Source: Candidatus Margulisiibacteriota bacterium
Lineage (GTDB): Bacteria; Margulisbacteria; WOR-1; O2-12-FULL-45-9; XYB2-FULL-48-7
Assembly (NCBI GenBank): GCA_025453605.1
Contig: JALOPZ010000002.1
Coordinates: 452,631-516,630 of the forward strand
Length of the DNA: 64,000 nt
Direction of reading: 5' to 3'
Position 1 is the stretch's first letter, and every line of letters starts with the position of its first letter. The translations under genes and the position numbers were made by a program. The notes beneath the pieces were generated by a model. The model searched no databases and was not told the DNA's origin. It worked only from the letters and a program-made list of their open reading frames with translations. Positions 17,136 through 25,847 of this stretch are shown here, piece after piece.

Positions 17136-17208
17136 TGGCGCAGGCCGGAGTTGAACCGGCGACGCCTGCCTTTTCAGGGCAGCGCTCTACCAGCTGAGCT
17201 ACCGCGCC
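17136..17208 (-). tRNA. tRNA-Phe (anticodon GAA)
   Basis: The minus-strand cloverleaf has acceptor GGCGCGG/CTGCGCC with one G-U pair, anticodon loop CTGAAAA (GAA) and discriminator A. It lies 12 bp downstream of tRNA-Lys on what is probably one transcript. CCA is not encoded. Confidence 0.93.
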
Positions 17209-17220
17209 AGATCTTCGAAT

Positions 17221-17293
17221 TGACCCGCCCGCGACTCGAACGCGGCACCACTTGCTTAAAAGGCAAGTGCTCTACCTGATGAGCTAGCGGGTC
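17221..17293 (-). tRNA. tRNA-Lys (anticodon UUU)
   Basis: The acceptor GACCCGC/GCGGGTC, anticodon loop CTTTTAA (UUU) and T-loop TTCGAGT give a standard fold on the minus strand. It is the first tRNA of a Lys-Phe pair. CCA is not encoded. Confidence 0.93.
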
Positions 17294-17300
17294 AGGTTTA

Positions 17301-17314
17301 CCCGCCTAGGCGGG
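17301..17314. repeat. Perfect 14-bp palindrome before tRNA-Lys
   Basis: CCCGCCTAGGCGGG lies between the predicted transcription start (about 17316) and tRNA-Lys. It would fold into a hairpin at the 5' end of the tRNA precursor. It has no T-run downstream on the minus strand, so it is not a terminator for the kinase gene. Confidence 0.5.
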
Positions 17315-17322
17315 CAAAAAGA

Positions 17323-17351
17323 ATTTTATCTTAACTGAGAGGCAATGTAAA
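17323..17351 (-). promoter_or_regulatory. Promoter of the tRNA-Lys / tRNA-Phe pair
   Basis: The minus strand has TTTACA (plus 17346-17351), a 17-bp spacer and TAAAAT (17323-17328). It overlaps the 3' end of the histidine kinase gene. Confidence 0.65.
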
Positions 17352-18887
17352 GATAAATTTCGCGCCGTGACCGAGACCGTCGGACTGGGCCCAGACTTTT
17401 CCGCCGTGCGCTTCCACGATCTCGCGCACGATCGTCAGGCCCATGCCGATCCCGCCGGCGCTTCTGGTGTAGGAACTGTCGACCTGAACGAATTTTTCAA
17501 AGATCCGTTCCAGGTCTTCTTTGGCGATCCCGATCCCGGAGTCGGCGACCTCAACCTGGGCAACGCCCCCGGTCTTGCTGATGGTGATGCTGACGTGCCC
17601 CTTGTTGGGGGTGAACTTAAGCGCGTTGCCGAGCAGGTTGCTGATCACCCGCGCCAGTTTGGATTCGTCGGCCAACAGGGTATCGATCTCCGGAGAGTGT
17701 TCGATCACCGGCTTGATCCCCTTTTCCTGAAGCTGGAACTCCATGATGCCGACCGCGTCGTCGATGACGGCGTTGAGGGAAACCGGCCCCTTTTTGATCT
17801 CGATCGGCCGGCCGTACTCTACCCGGGTGATATCCAGCACGCTGTCGATCAGGCTGAGCAGCCGGCGGCTCTGTTTTTTGATCGTATCGATCGCGGTCCG
17901 CTGCTCCGGGTTGAGCTTACCGATCTGTTCGCTCAGCAGCATCTCGGTGTAGCCCTGGATCGGGGTCAGCGGTGTGCGCAGCTCGTGCGAGATCACCGAC
18001 ATGAACTCGGTCTTCATCTGTTCCCGCTCCCGGGTCTTTTCGAGCTCCCAGGTCGACTTTTTGTTCTCGGAAATATCCTTGCCAACCCCCTGAATGGCGA
18101 TCAGTTTGCCGTTGGAGTCGAAGATCGGGTTGGAAAAGATCGAGAACCAGATCAGGTTGCCGTCTTTCCTTTTCATTTTAAATTCGACCTCGACCTTTTT
18201 ACCGGCGAAAGCATCGCGGTAAAAATCGCGGACCTTGCTCAGATCTTCGGGGACTACGTACTCTTCGGGGTTGACCAGCCCCTTGATGAACTCGGCCGGC
18301 TCGTAACCGGTCAGCTCCTGCAGATTGTGGCTGACGTGAACGTGGCTGGTCTGGGTGTCGATCGTAAAAAAGGCGTCGGACGAGGCTTCCGCCAGCGTTT
18401 GCGATTTCTGATTCGCGTCGTGAGCGATCCGCTGGCACTCGCGGATCTCAAAGAGCGCGGCGATCTGCCAGGCGAACGCGTTGATCGTCTTGAGCACCTT
18501 GATATCCGCCAGCCGGGCGGCAAAGAAGACCAGCGCCTGGACCTCCTTGTTGATCACGACCGGACAGAGGCCGAACGCCTTGACCGAAACCGGCCGCGCG
18601 GCCGTCTCGATGTCATAGACCGTCAGCAGATTCTTGGCCCCTTCGGCAATGCTGGAGGCGAAATCACCCTCCTTGGCCGAAATGACTTTTTCCACGAATT
18701 GGTTGACGGACGAGAGAAAGACCAGTTCGTTCCCTTTGGGGAGAGCTTGCGGCACAGCGAACTTAACTTCGAACTGCGGCGAGTCTTCCCGTTTGAGCGC
18801 GATAAAGATCAACGGCGTATCGGCCGCCAGCACGGCATCGCGCAGGATCGCTTCGATCTTTTCCAGGTCGCGGTTATCTAATTTCAT
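17331..18887 (-). CDS. PAS-domain sensor histidine kinase
   Basis: The 518 residues contain an N-terminal GAF-like or other sensing region (about 1-150), a PAS domain with PAC tail (about 165-285, VHVSHNLQELTGYEPAEFIKG), a HisKA dimerisation helix pair with the phosphoacceptor in SHELRTPLTP (about 297) and an HATPase domain with N, G1 and G2 boxes (LLGNALKFTP, DSGIGI, GGIGMGLTI). No membrane segment is evident, so it is probably a cytosolic sensor. No response regulator is adjacent, so the partner is unknown. It begins 16 bp after tRNA-Asp and probably shares its promoter. Confidence 0.88.
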   Translation of the reverse strand: MKLDNRDLEKIEAILRDAVLAADTPLIFIALKREDSPQFEVKFAVPQALPKGNELVFLSSVNQFVEKVISAKEGDFASSIAEGAKNLLTVYDIETAARPVSVKAFGLCPVVINKEVQALVFFAARLADIKVLKTINAFAWQIAALFEIRECQRIAHDANQKSQTLAEASSDAFFTIDTQTSHVHVSHNLQELTGYEPAEFIKGLVNPEEYVVPEDLSKVRDFYRDAFAGKKVEVEFKMKRKDGNLIWFSIFSNPIFDSNGKLIAIQGVGKDISENKKSTWELEKTREREQMKTEFMSVISHELRTPLTPIQGYTEMLLSEQIGKLNPEQRTAIDTIKKQSRRLLSLIDSVLDITRVEYGRPIEIKKGPVSLNAVIDDAVGIMEFQLQEKGIKPVIEHSPEIDTLLADESKLARVISNLLGNALKFTPNKGHVSITISKTGGVAQVEVADSGIGIAKEDLERIFEKFVQVDSSYTRSAGGIGMGLTIVREIVEAHGGKVWAQSDGLGHGAKFIFTLPLS

Positions 18888-18903
18888 CGCTGTAAAAAAG
18901 AAA

Positions 18904-18979
18904 CGGGCCCGAAGGGATTTGAACCCTCGATCTCCTGCGTGACAGGCAGGCGTGTTAAACCGGGCTACACTACGGGCCC
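18904..18979 (-). tRNA. tRNA-Asp (anticodon GUC)
   Basis: The acceptor GGGCCCG/CGGGCCC, anticodon loop CTGTCAC (GUC) and discriminator G form a complete minus-strand cloverleaf. CCA is not encoded. The kinase gene follows after 16 bp. Confidence 0.93.
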
Positions 18980-19007
18980 TCGCTTCTCAATTCCTTCCGA
19001 AGAAGCA

Positions 19008-19016
19008 ATTATATCA
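19008..19016 (-). promoter_or_regulatory. Extended -10 of tRNA-Asp
   Basis: TGA-TATAAT on the minus strand (hexamer plus 19008-19013) is about 28 bp upstream of tRNA-Asp. It is the same extended -10 seen before accC and trpS. Confidence 0.6.
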
Positions 19017-19098
19017 GATAATGGGCGCCGAAGAAATGTGAAATTTTTCCGGGCCGGTGAAGATGATTATTTAGCTTGCGATCCGGAGAAGAAAAATA

Positions 19099-19605
19099 AT
19101 GGCAGTCCAATTAACCAGAAGCCGGGAAATATTGCTCTTAGCCGCTCAGACTTTGAGAGGCGGGCCGGCCAAACTGGCCAGAACGACCAGGGACATCAAG
19201 ACACTACTCTATCTGGCCGAGCAGCACCCCGGGAATCACGCCGTGCAGGGAGCGGTCTTTGCCAACCCGGCCGCGCAAAAGAACCCTTTTGTTCTGGCCG
19301 CCATTGAAGATTGCTGCCGCGACAAGATCTCAAAACTGCCTGGGATAGTTGCCTTGAAAAGAACGGCCCGCGAAACTACTGACCTGGCTGTGCTGGCTAA
19401 GATCGTCTGCCATCCGCTCAGGATGGTCAGGTTGGCAGCTTACTCGAATGTGAAAGTTCTGGAGCTGGCCACCAACAGCAACTCGGCTACCGTGCTTCGC
19501 GAGATCGCCACTAATGTATTCGATCCTCCCCTGGCCCATCAAGCCAAAGCACTCGCCAGGCATAATCCCAATATCCCATACGACGTGGTCGGCAAAGAAG
19601 AATAA
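19099..19605 (+). CDS. HEAT-like / variant leucine-rich repeat helical protein, unknown function
   Basis: The 168-residue protein has repeating helical units in which short Pro/Asn-rich turns separate pairs of helices (TRDIKTLLYLAEQHPGNHAVQGAVFANPAAQKNPFV, then TTDLAVLAKIVCHPLRMVRLAAYSN). This is typical of alpha-solenoid scaffolds. No catalytic residues are evident. GGAGAAG precedes the ATG. It is on the opposite strand to its neighbours, and its last bases overlap the displaced tRNA-Ser fragment, so its 3' end may mark the old edge of the chromosome before the island was inserted. Confidence 0.6.
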   Translation: MAVQLTRSREILLLAAQTLRGGPAKLARTTRDIKTLLYLAEQHPGNHAVQGAVFANPAAQKNPFVLAAIEDCCRDKISKLPGIVALKRTARETTDLAVLAKIVCHPLRMVRLAAYSNVKVLELATNSNSATVLREIATNVFDPPLAHQAKALARHNPNIPYDVVGKEE

Positions 19606-19719
19606 ACGGAGGGGGAGAGATTCTCCCGACGTCATTATTTGATGATCATTTCATTGAACGTCGGGATCCCGATGATTTCATTATTACTAGATTTTAATGT
19701 CCATCGGGAGAACTCTCGC
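19604..19719 (-). repeat. Displaced 3' end of tRNA-Ser (attachment-site-like direct repeat), interrupted
   Basis: Positions 19604-19623 are identical to 20426-20445 (20 bp), and 19710-19719 are identical to 20446-20455 (10 bp). Together they repeat 30 bp of the tRNA-Ser(GCU) gene, from its 3' end through the acceptor, T-stem and T-loop into the other half of the T-stem. The two parts are separated by exactly 86 bp of palindromic sequence. The copy lies downstream of the intact tRNA, as the far att site of an element integrated at the tRNA 3' end would. Confidence 0.8.
19624..19709. mobile_element. Two adjacent 43-bp palindromic units inside the tRNA-Ser fragment
   Basis: Unit 1 (19624-19666) has 9-bp perfect arms TCCCGACGT/ACGTCGGGA. 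Unit 2 (19667-19709) has 8-bp arms TCCCGATG/CATCGGGA. Both are 43 bp, share the ends TCCCGA...TCGGGA and have AT-rich loops. They sit precisely between the two halves of the tRNA fragment, at the centre of the T-loop palindrome TTCGAA, so they look like a small inserted element. Confidence 0.7.
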
Positions 19720-19730
19720 CATAAATCCTC

Positions 19731-20039
19731 CTAGTCTCCGTAAATTGTAAAGGTTTCGGTCATATATATGAAAAAAGGCAGGGAAAACGTGTGTTTATCG
19801 ATATGCTTAATTTTCGTAATTCCCGCGTTTTGAGCGACTTTTTCTATACTTGAGTCACCAAAACCGACCATTGCCAATATGCTCGTATTTGTTCCGCTTG
19901 CCGTTTTTGTATAACTGGCCAAAGAACTCGCTGACACCGGCTCTTTCACATCAGAATAAAGCAGCCCAATGGGAGTAGCCAGAGCACCACTGATCAACAA
20001 GACACTCATCACAATAGTAAAAACCACTTTCATTTTCAT
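19731..20039 (-). CDS. TRL-like small exported protein (copy 1)
   Basis: The 102-residue protein has a signal peptide (about 1-22). The mature part has the pattern of the TRL-like (tRNA-associated locus) family: GLLYSDVKEP, then SILAMVGFGDSSIEKVAQNAGITKIKHID and a C-terminal TFTIYGD. The function of the family is unknown; as I recall, it was named after a Helicobacter pylori gene beside tRNA genes. It is a paralogue of the next gene upstream (24-bp gap) and part of a small island downstream of tRNA-Ser. GGAGGA lies 10 bases before the ATG. Its base composition is more AT-rich than the flanks. Confidence 0.75.
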   Translation of the reverse strand: MKMKVVFTIVMSVLLISGALATPIGLLYSDVKEPVSASSLASYTKTASGTNTSILAMVGFGDSSIEKVAQNAGITKIKHIDKHTFSLPFFIYMTETFTIYGD

Positions 20040-20063
20040 TTTATCTCGTCCTCCATTTGTTCT

Positions 20064-20366
20064 CTAATTTCCGTATATTTTATAGGTATCCTGAACAAAA
20101 AGACCAAAAATAGAAAAGGTACTTTTATCAATATATCTTATCTCCTTGATATTGGCGCTCTTAGTCAGACTATCAACGCTAGCATCGCCGAAAGCAATAA
20201 GAGATAAAATACTGATACAGGACCCTTCGGCCTTTTTAGTAGTTTTGGCAATTTCTGAGGCGGCTCGCGGTTCGCTTGCCCCAATGTAGTAGGATCCGGG
20301 AACAGTGGCAAAAGCATAACTGGTGGCCAGAACAAGGAACATCAGCGTGCTCAAAAGACGTTTCAT
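20064..20366 (-). CDS. TRL-like small exported protein (copy 2)
   Basis: The 100-residue paralogue of the neighbouring gene has a signal peptide (MKRLLSTLMFLVLATSYAFA). The conserved positions are the same: GSYYIGASEP, SILSLIAFGDASVDSLTKSANIKEIRYID and DTYKIYGN. I start it at the ATG at 20366, preceded by AAGGAGGTGATTGAG; a frame nine codons longer would place the RBS inside the gene. It is the first gene after tRNA-Ser and has its own -10 element. The pair looks like a tandem duplication within the island. Confidence 0.75.
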   Translation of the reverse strand: MKRLLSTLMFLVLATSYAFATVPGSYYIGASEPRAASEIAKTTKKAEGSCISILSLIAFGDASVDSLTKSANIKEIRYIDKSTFSIFGLFVQDTYKIYGN

Positions 20367-20391
20367 CTCAATCACCTCCTTTGGCAACGTC

Positions 20392-20397
20392 ATTATA
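20392..20397 (-). promoter_or_regulatory. -10 element of the TRL-like gene pair
   Basis: TATAAT on the minus strand about 26 bp before the start of copy 2, inside the island and downstream of the tRNA. The -35 is not clear. It suggests the island carries its own promoter. Confidence 0.45.
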
Positions 20398-20428
20398 CGA
20401 CAAAATCACAGCCACAAGTAAAAGAAAA

Positions 20429-20514
20429 CGGAGGGGGAGAGATTCGAACTCTCGCTACCTTGCGGTACTAACGGTTTAGCAAACCGTCCCCTTGAACCAC
20501 TTGGGTACCCCTCC
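20429..20514 (-). tRNA. tRNA-Ser (anticodon GCU)
   Basis: A long-variable-arm tRNA on the minus strand with acceptor GGAGGGG/CCCCTCC, anticodon loop TTTGCTAAA (GCU) and T-arm GAGAG-TTCGAAT-CTCTC. CCA is not encoded; TTT follows the discriminator G. Its 3' part is duplicated at 19604-19719. Confidence 0.94.
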
Positions 20515-20555
20515 TTGAGAGCGTCAGGCGTTTTGCGGTCGCGATGCGCGTTTTT

Positions 20556-20584
20556 ATTATACCGAAATCTTCACCGGATAGCAA
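20556..20584 (-). promoter_or_regulatory. Promoter of tRNA-Ser(GCU)
   Basis: The minus strand has TTGCTA (plus 20579-20584), a 17-bp spacer and TATAAT (20556-20561). The tRNA begins about 40 bp downstream. Confidence 0.65.
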
Positions 20585-20585
20585 A

Positions 20586-20615
20586 AGACAAAAACCACTG
20601 GAGCGTCAAACGCTC
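20586..20615 (-). terminator. Terminator after the DUF1428 gene
   Basis: The minus strand has a 6-bp stem GAGCGT/ACGCTC with a TTG loop (plus 20601-20615), followed by CAGTGG and then TTTTTGTCTTTT. It overlaps the -35 of the tRNA-Ser promoter. Confidence 0.55.
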
Positions 20616-20633
20616 TGGGCGCTAAAATTAATT

Positions 20634-21014
20634 TCAGGCATCGACAACTACTCTGAACCCGCCATAAGCGAAACGCTTCATGTCGAATGGCATCGGCTTA
20701 TCTTTCCATTCCGGGCCGGTCATTTCCGGGTCTTTCATTACCTTCGCGTTTACGGCATCACGATGTTTTTTTGATCTAAACACGATAAAAGAGAACCAGA
20801 CCGTCTCACCTGATTTGGCTTTAGCCATTTCCGAAAACGACCGGGGTTTCACCCCTCCCGTGGCTTTCGGACGAATATCATCACCGATACACTCTTTATA
20901 ATCCAGCGCGCCATATTTCAGCCAGGTCTTTCTGCCAAGCTGCGCCATCTTGCGATATTTCGCAAAATTCTTTTTCGGGACGACGAGCACGAACCCATCT
21001 ACGTATTTAGCCAT
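20634..21014 (-). CDS. DUF1428 family protein
   Basis: This 126-residue ferredoxin-like (dimeric alpha-beta barrel) protein belongs to a family of unknown function. The whole length matches the family: YVDGFVLVVPKKNFAKYRKMA at the start, then ALDYKECIGDDI, VWFSFIVFRSKKHRDAVNAKVMKDP and a C-terminal FDMKRFAYGGFRVVVDA. The ATG at 21014 has GGAGGAGG just before it; the open frame extends into the tRNA-Ser upstream but that part is not coding. It lies alone between two serine tRNA genes. Such placement beside tRNAs is common for acquired genes, but no repeat of the upstream tRNA is visible. Confidence 0.85.
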   Translation of the reverse strand: MAKYVDGFVLVVPKKNFAKYRKMAQLGRKTWLKYGALDYKECIGDDIRPKATGGVKPRSFSEMAKAKSGETVWFSFIVFRSKKHRDAVNAKVMKDPEMTGPEWKDKPMPFDMKRFAYGGFRVVVDA

Positions 21015-21059
21015 ATTTTTCCTCCTCCCCGATCCGCAGTTTAACACGGGTAAAAATGG

Positions 21060-21146
21060 CGGAGAGGGGAGGATTCGAACCCCCGGTACCCTTTCGGGCA
21101 CAGTAGTTTTCAAGACTACCGCCATCAACCACTCGGCCACCTCTCC
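21060..21146 (-). tRNA. tRNA-Ser (anticodon UGA)
   Basis: Minus-strand tRNA with acceptor GGAGAGG/CCTCTCC, anticodon loop CTTGAAA (UGA), a long variable arm (TGTGCCCGAAAGGGTAC) and T-loop TTCGAAT. CCA is not encoded. It begins 9 bp after the barrel-SLH gene. Confidence 0.94.
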
Positions 21147-21154
21147 GCGCTAGC

Positions 21155-22831
21155 CTACTCCCCGCCCGAGATCAACGCCTCGATCTTTTGCTTGGCCAGC
21201 GGTGTCTTGGAGATGATCTCCGCCGCTTCGGCTCTGGTCAGGAACATTTTCGGACCGAACCCGCGATCGCCGATGTAAGCGAACAGGCCCGCGTCCTTGG
21301 TCGCGGCGATCGAAGAGGCGGCCCAGTGGTCGGCCGGCACGTCCCAGTACGGCGCTTTACCCAATTTCGGCTTCTGGTACAGTCCGGAAAACCGGGCGAG
21401 GATCGCCGCCGCTTCCGCCCGGGTCAAACGTTTTTCCGGCTGATAGGTCCCGTCCGGAAAACCGTTGATGTACTGCCGCTCCACCGCCAGACTGATGAAC
21501 GGCGCTTCGTAGGTCTGGAGCGGAACGTCTTTGAACCTGACCTTGATATCCTTGCTGACCTCAAACCCTTTGGCTTTGATCAGCAGGACAGCCAACTCTC
21601 CCCGGGTGATCTCCTTGGTCGGATAGAACTTGCCGTCTTCGTAAGAGTCCATGATGTCGAGCGTCGTCAGGTATTCGATCGGCTTGCGCGCCCAGTAGCC
21701 AGGGGGGACGTCGGGAAAAGTCTTGAGCAGCGGTTTGCTGACGATCTCCGGCTGCGGAATGGTCGCTTTGCGCTTCTCCGCCTTGGCCTTGATCCCTTCC
21801 TGGCGCTGCAGCTCTTCGCCCCGGTAACCGACCGAAAAGAAGTGCGCGCTGTTGTCGGTCAGTTCACCAAACTGGTGATAGGCGTAATCAAAGGTGAAGC
21901 CGGCCAAAAAGAAACCGACGCCGGCCGAAACGTTGTTATCAACCCCGGTCCCGGTTTCCGCCGCTTTCGCCTTCTGGTCCAGACCGCAGCGCAGCGCCAG
22001 GTTCTCGACCGGCCAGTACTCGCAACCGAGGTGGACGGCCAGCGGCCGGTTCTGATCGTTGTTCTTTTCCAGATCAAAGAGAAGATCGAGCTTCTGGTCC
22101 CAGTTCGCCCGCCAGCCGTTCGGCCCGAAATAATTGATCCGGCCGCCCAGGTGAGCGATCAGCGGGATCCCCTCGGTCACCGCGTTCTTTTGCCAGCTGA
22201 ATTTGCCGCCGAAACTCTCGGGGAGAAAATTCTGCAGCGTCAGGCCAAGGTCGAGCCATTGATTGGCGTTCCACAAAAAACCAAGATCGGCGTCCAGGCC
22301 GCTGCCGGCCGCGTCCTGCATCGTCGCGCCGCCGCCGGAAAAGCCCTGGGAAAAGACCTTTAAATTGGCGCCTACCGCCACATTGCTCCCCGCTCCATTG
22401 CGGAGAAAGCGGCTCAGTTTGGAGCCGTAGGAAAAGATCAGGACATTGGAAGCGTAATCGGTGGCGCCGTACTGCTGGGCTTCCAGGCTCGGACCGGAAC
22501 CGACCAGCTGGGTCAACGGGATGCTGCCGACGCCGGCGTTGACGTAGCCGACCCCGAATTTACCGAGCGGCGACATTTCCGTCACGCCCAGGACAACATA
22601 ATTGACGTCGCCGAGCATCGCGCCGCTCATGCTGACCAGGTTAAGGCTCTTGTTGCGGGACAATCCGGCGGGGTTAGTGAAGATCGCGCTGGCGTCGTCG
22701 GCCAGGCCAAAATATGCCCGACCCAGGCTCAACGGACGGGCCCCAACGCCGATCTCGGTCAGGTCGAGGGCGGCCTGGGCTGTTGTACCGCACAAAACGA
22801 CGGCCAACAACTGGATGATCAGCTGTTTCAT
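21155..22831 (-). CDS. PorV/UPF0164-type outer-membrane beta-barrel with three C-terminal SLH domains
   Basis: The 558-residue protein has a signal peptide (1-20). A barrel region (about 22-340) begins with the typical [37 protein letters not shown] and continues in alternating strands to [11 protein letters not shown] charged linker follows (about 340-370), then three SLH repeats (about 375-545), each with an FxDVP...W...AI pattern and TRxELA/TRAEAA. SLH domains bind secondary polymers on peptidoglycan, so the protein could tie the outer membrane to the wall. The usual porin order (SLH first, barrel second) is reversed here. I start at the ATG at 22831, ten bases after a GATAAT hexamer. Confidence 0.8.
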   Translation of the reverse strand: MKQLIIQLLAVVLCGTTAQAALDLTEIGVGARPLSLGRAYFGLADDASAIFTNPAGLSRNKSLNLVSMSGAMLGDVNYVVLGVTEMSPLGKFGVGYVNAGVGSIPLTQLVGSGPSLEAQQYGATDYASNVLIFSYGSKLSRFLRNGAGSNVAVGANLKVFSQGFSGGGATMQDAAGSGLDADLGFLWNANQWLDLGLTLQNFLPESFGGKFSWQKNAVTEGIPLIAHLGGRINYFGPNGWRANWDQKLDLLFDLEKNNDQNRPLAVHLGCEYWPVENLALRCGLDQKAKAAETGTGVDNNVSAGVGFFLAGFTFDYAYHQFGELTDNSAHFFSVGYRGEELQRQEGIKAKAEKRKATIPQPEIVSKPLLKTFPDVPPGYWARKPIEYLTTLDIMDSYEDGKFYPTKEITRGELAVLLIKAKGFEVSKDIKVRFKDVPLQTYEAPFISLAVERQYINGFPDGTYQPEKRLTRAEAAAILARFSGLYQKPKLGKAPYWDVPADHWAASSIAATKDAGLFAYIGDRGFGPKMFLTRAEAAEIISKTPLAKQKIEALISGGE

Positions 22832-22841
22832 GCTTGCGGTT

Positions 22842-22870
22842 ATTATCGCCGATAACATCCAACCTGTCAA
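22842..22870 (-). promoter_or_regulatory. Promoter of the barrel-SLH gene
   Basis: Perfect -35 TTGACA (plus 22865-22870), 17-bp spacer and -10 GATAAT (22842-22847) on the minus strand. The start codon follows 10 bases after the -10, so the leader is 0-4 bases long. Confidence 0.75.
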
Positions 22871-22883
22871 CTTCTATTAATTA

Positions 22884-22892
22884 TGTTAAAAT
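22884..22892 (+). promoter_or_regulatory. Extended -10 of lepA
   Basis: TGT-TAAAAT on the plus strand (hexamer 22887-22892). The ATG at 22903 follows after 10 bases with no Shine-Dalgarno. It lies back to back with the barrel-SLH promoter. Confidence 0.6.
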
Positions 22893-22902
22893 GGTTTTCA
22901 TC

Positions 22903-24680
<1,778 letters not shown>

Positions 24681-24684
<4 letters not shown>

Positions 24685-25784
24685 CCGCGCTCTATATCCA
24701 TATTCCTTTCTGCCAACGCAAGTGCAACTATTGCGACTTTGTCTCCTACGCTGGCAAGGAAGTGACAATTGACGCGTATGTTGCTAAATTAGCCGCAGAA
24801 ATTCCCAACACGGAATTCTCCACGATCTTCTTCGGCGGGGGGACTCCCACCCTGCTCGAACCAAGGCATTTCGAGCAAATCCTGAAAAATGTAGCGGCGA
24901 CCTTTAGGTCGCCATCCGGGCATGGCGGTCTAAAGACCGCCGCTACACTCGAAATTACCGCTGAAGCTAATCCGGGAACAGCGAACCAAAAGAAGTTGCG
25001 GGAGTTAAGGCAGCTCGGTTTAAACCGTCTCTCGATCGGCGTCCAGTCGTTCAACGATCAACACCTGCAAACGCTCGGCCGGATCCACGACGCGGCGACC
25101 GCCAAACGGTTCTACGCCGACGCCCGGTCGGCGGGCTTTGACAACATCAATCTCGATCTGATCTTCGCTTTACCCGGACAGACGTTAGCTGAATGGAAAG
25201 CCGACTTGCAGCAAGCGATTGAACTCAATCCGGAACATTTATCAGTTTATAATCTGCAAATTGAAGAAGGCACCCCCTTCTGGGAAAGGTATGCATCCTC
25301 GTTACCCGTTACCCGTTACTCGTTACCCACCGAAGACGAAGAGCTGGCCATGTACGAGACCGCGATCGAAACACTAACGGCTAACGGTTATCACCACTAT
25401 GAGATCTCCAACTTTGCCCGACCGGGCCGGGTGTGCTTACATAATATTAACTACTGGCGGAACGGCAACTACCTCGGGGTCGGCGCCGGCGCGCATTCGC
25501 ATATCAACGGCCAACGCTGGTCCAATCCTAATTGTATCGAAGAATATCTTCAGCACTCCACACGCATGCCGCCCAACGATTCGCGCGTCGCGACCGATCA
25601 ACGCGAAACGCTCTTCCTGGGCTTGCGCCTCCTCGATGGCCTGGAGCAGGACAAATTCACCGGTTTTGAAACAGAAGTCAGTGAGCTGATGAAAGAAGGC
25701 CTGCTGGAAGCGGCCGGCAACTACTACCGGCTGACCAGAAAAGGGCTCTACCTGGGCAATCAGGTCTTTGCCCGATTCGTCTAG
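24681..25784 (+). CDS. hemW: Radical SAM heme chaperone HemW
   Basis: This 367-residue coproporphyrinogen-oxidase-like radical SAM protein carries heme to its targets. The cluster motif [22 protein letters not shown] and ITAEANPG are typical, and the C-terminal HemW domain has LGLRLLDGL. Two stretches look foreign to the family. [15 protein letters not shown] is encoded by a 58-bp palindromic repeat, and [11 protein letters not shown] is encoded by four 7-bp units. Both are in frame and lie in loops, so the protein is probably functional. The cysteines CxxxCxxC are intact. Confidence 0.93.
24890..24947 (+). repeat. 58-bp palindromic repeat inside hemW
   Basis: The outer arms are TGTAGCGGCG and its near complement CGCCGCTACA. 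Inside are two perfect hairpins, GGCGACC-TTTA-GGTCGCC and GGCGGTC-TAAA-GACCGCC. Together they make an interrupted palindrome that is read through in frame within a conserved gene. Similar GTAGCGGCGGTCTTTAGACC sequences recur in environmental genomes, from memory. Confidence 0.8.
25300..25327 (+). repeat. Tandem 7-bp repeat array (4 units) inside hemW
   Basis: CGTTACC, CGTTACC, CGTTACT and CGTTACC are contiguous. The same unit, in the same sense orientation, occurs in thiL (43924-43951), and both arrays encode the peptide LPVTR. Confidence 0.85.
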
Positions 25785-25791
25785 CCACTTC

Positions 25792-25821
25792 TTGACACTT
25801 CCCCTTTTATCTTGCTATAAT
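25792..25821 (+). promoter_or_regulatory. Promoter of the heat-shock operon
   Basis: Perfect -35 TTGACA (25792-25797), 18-bp spacer and extended -10 TGC-TATAAT (hexamer 25816-25821). It runs directly into the CIRCE operator. Confidence 0.85.
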
Positions 25822-25847
25822 TAGCACTCGGTTATGGTGAGTGCTAA
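25821..25847 (+). promoter_or_regulatory. CIRCE operator (HrcA binding site)
   Basis: Perfect 9-bp inverted repeat TTAGCACTC-N9-GAGTGCTAA, the canonical CIRCE. Its left arm overlaps the -10 by one base and its right arm ends on the A of the hrcA ATG, so HrcA binding would block both RNA polymerase and, in the transcript, the start region. Confidence 0.95.

Noticed and set aside
17301..17314. Terminator of the histidine kinase gene
   Set aside because: The palindrome is not followed by a T-run on the minus strand and lies downstream of a good tRNA promoter.
20634..21146. DUF1428 gene as a second tRNA-integrated island
   Set aside because: It lies just downstream of tRNA-Ser(UGA), but I found no displaced copy of that tRNA's 3' end.
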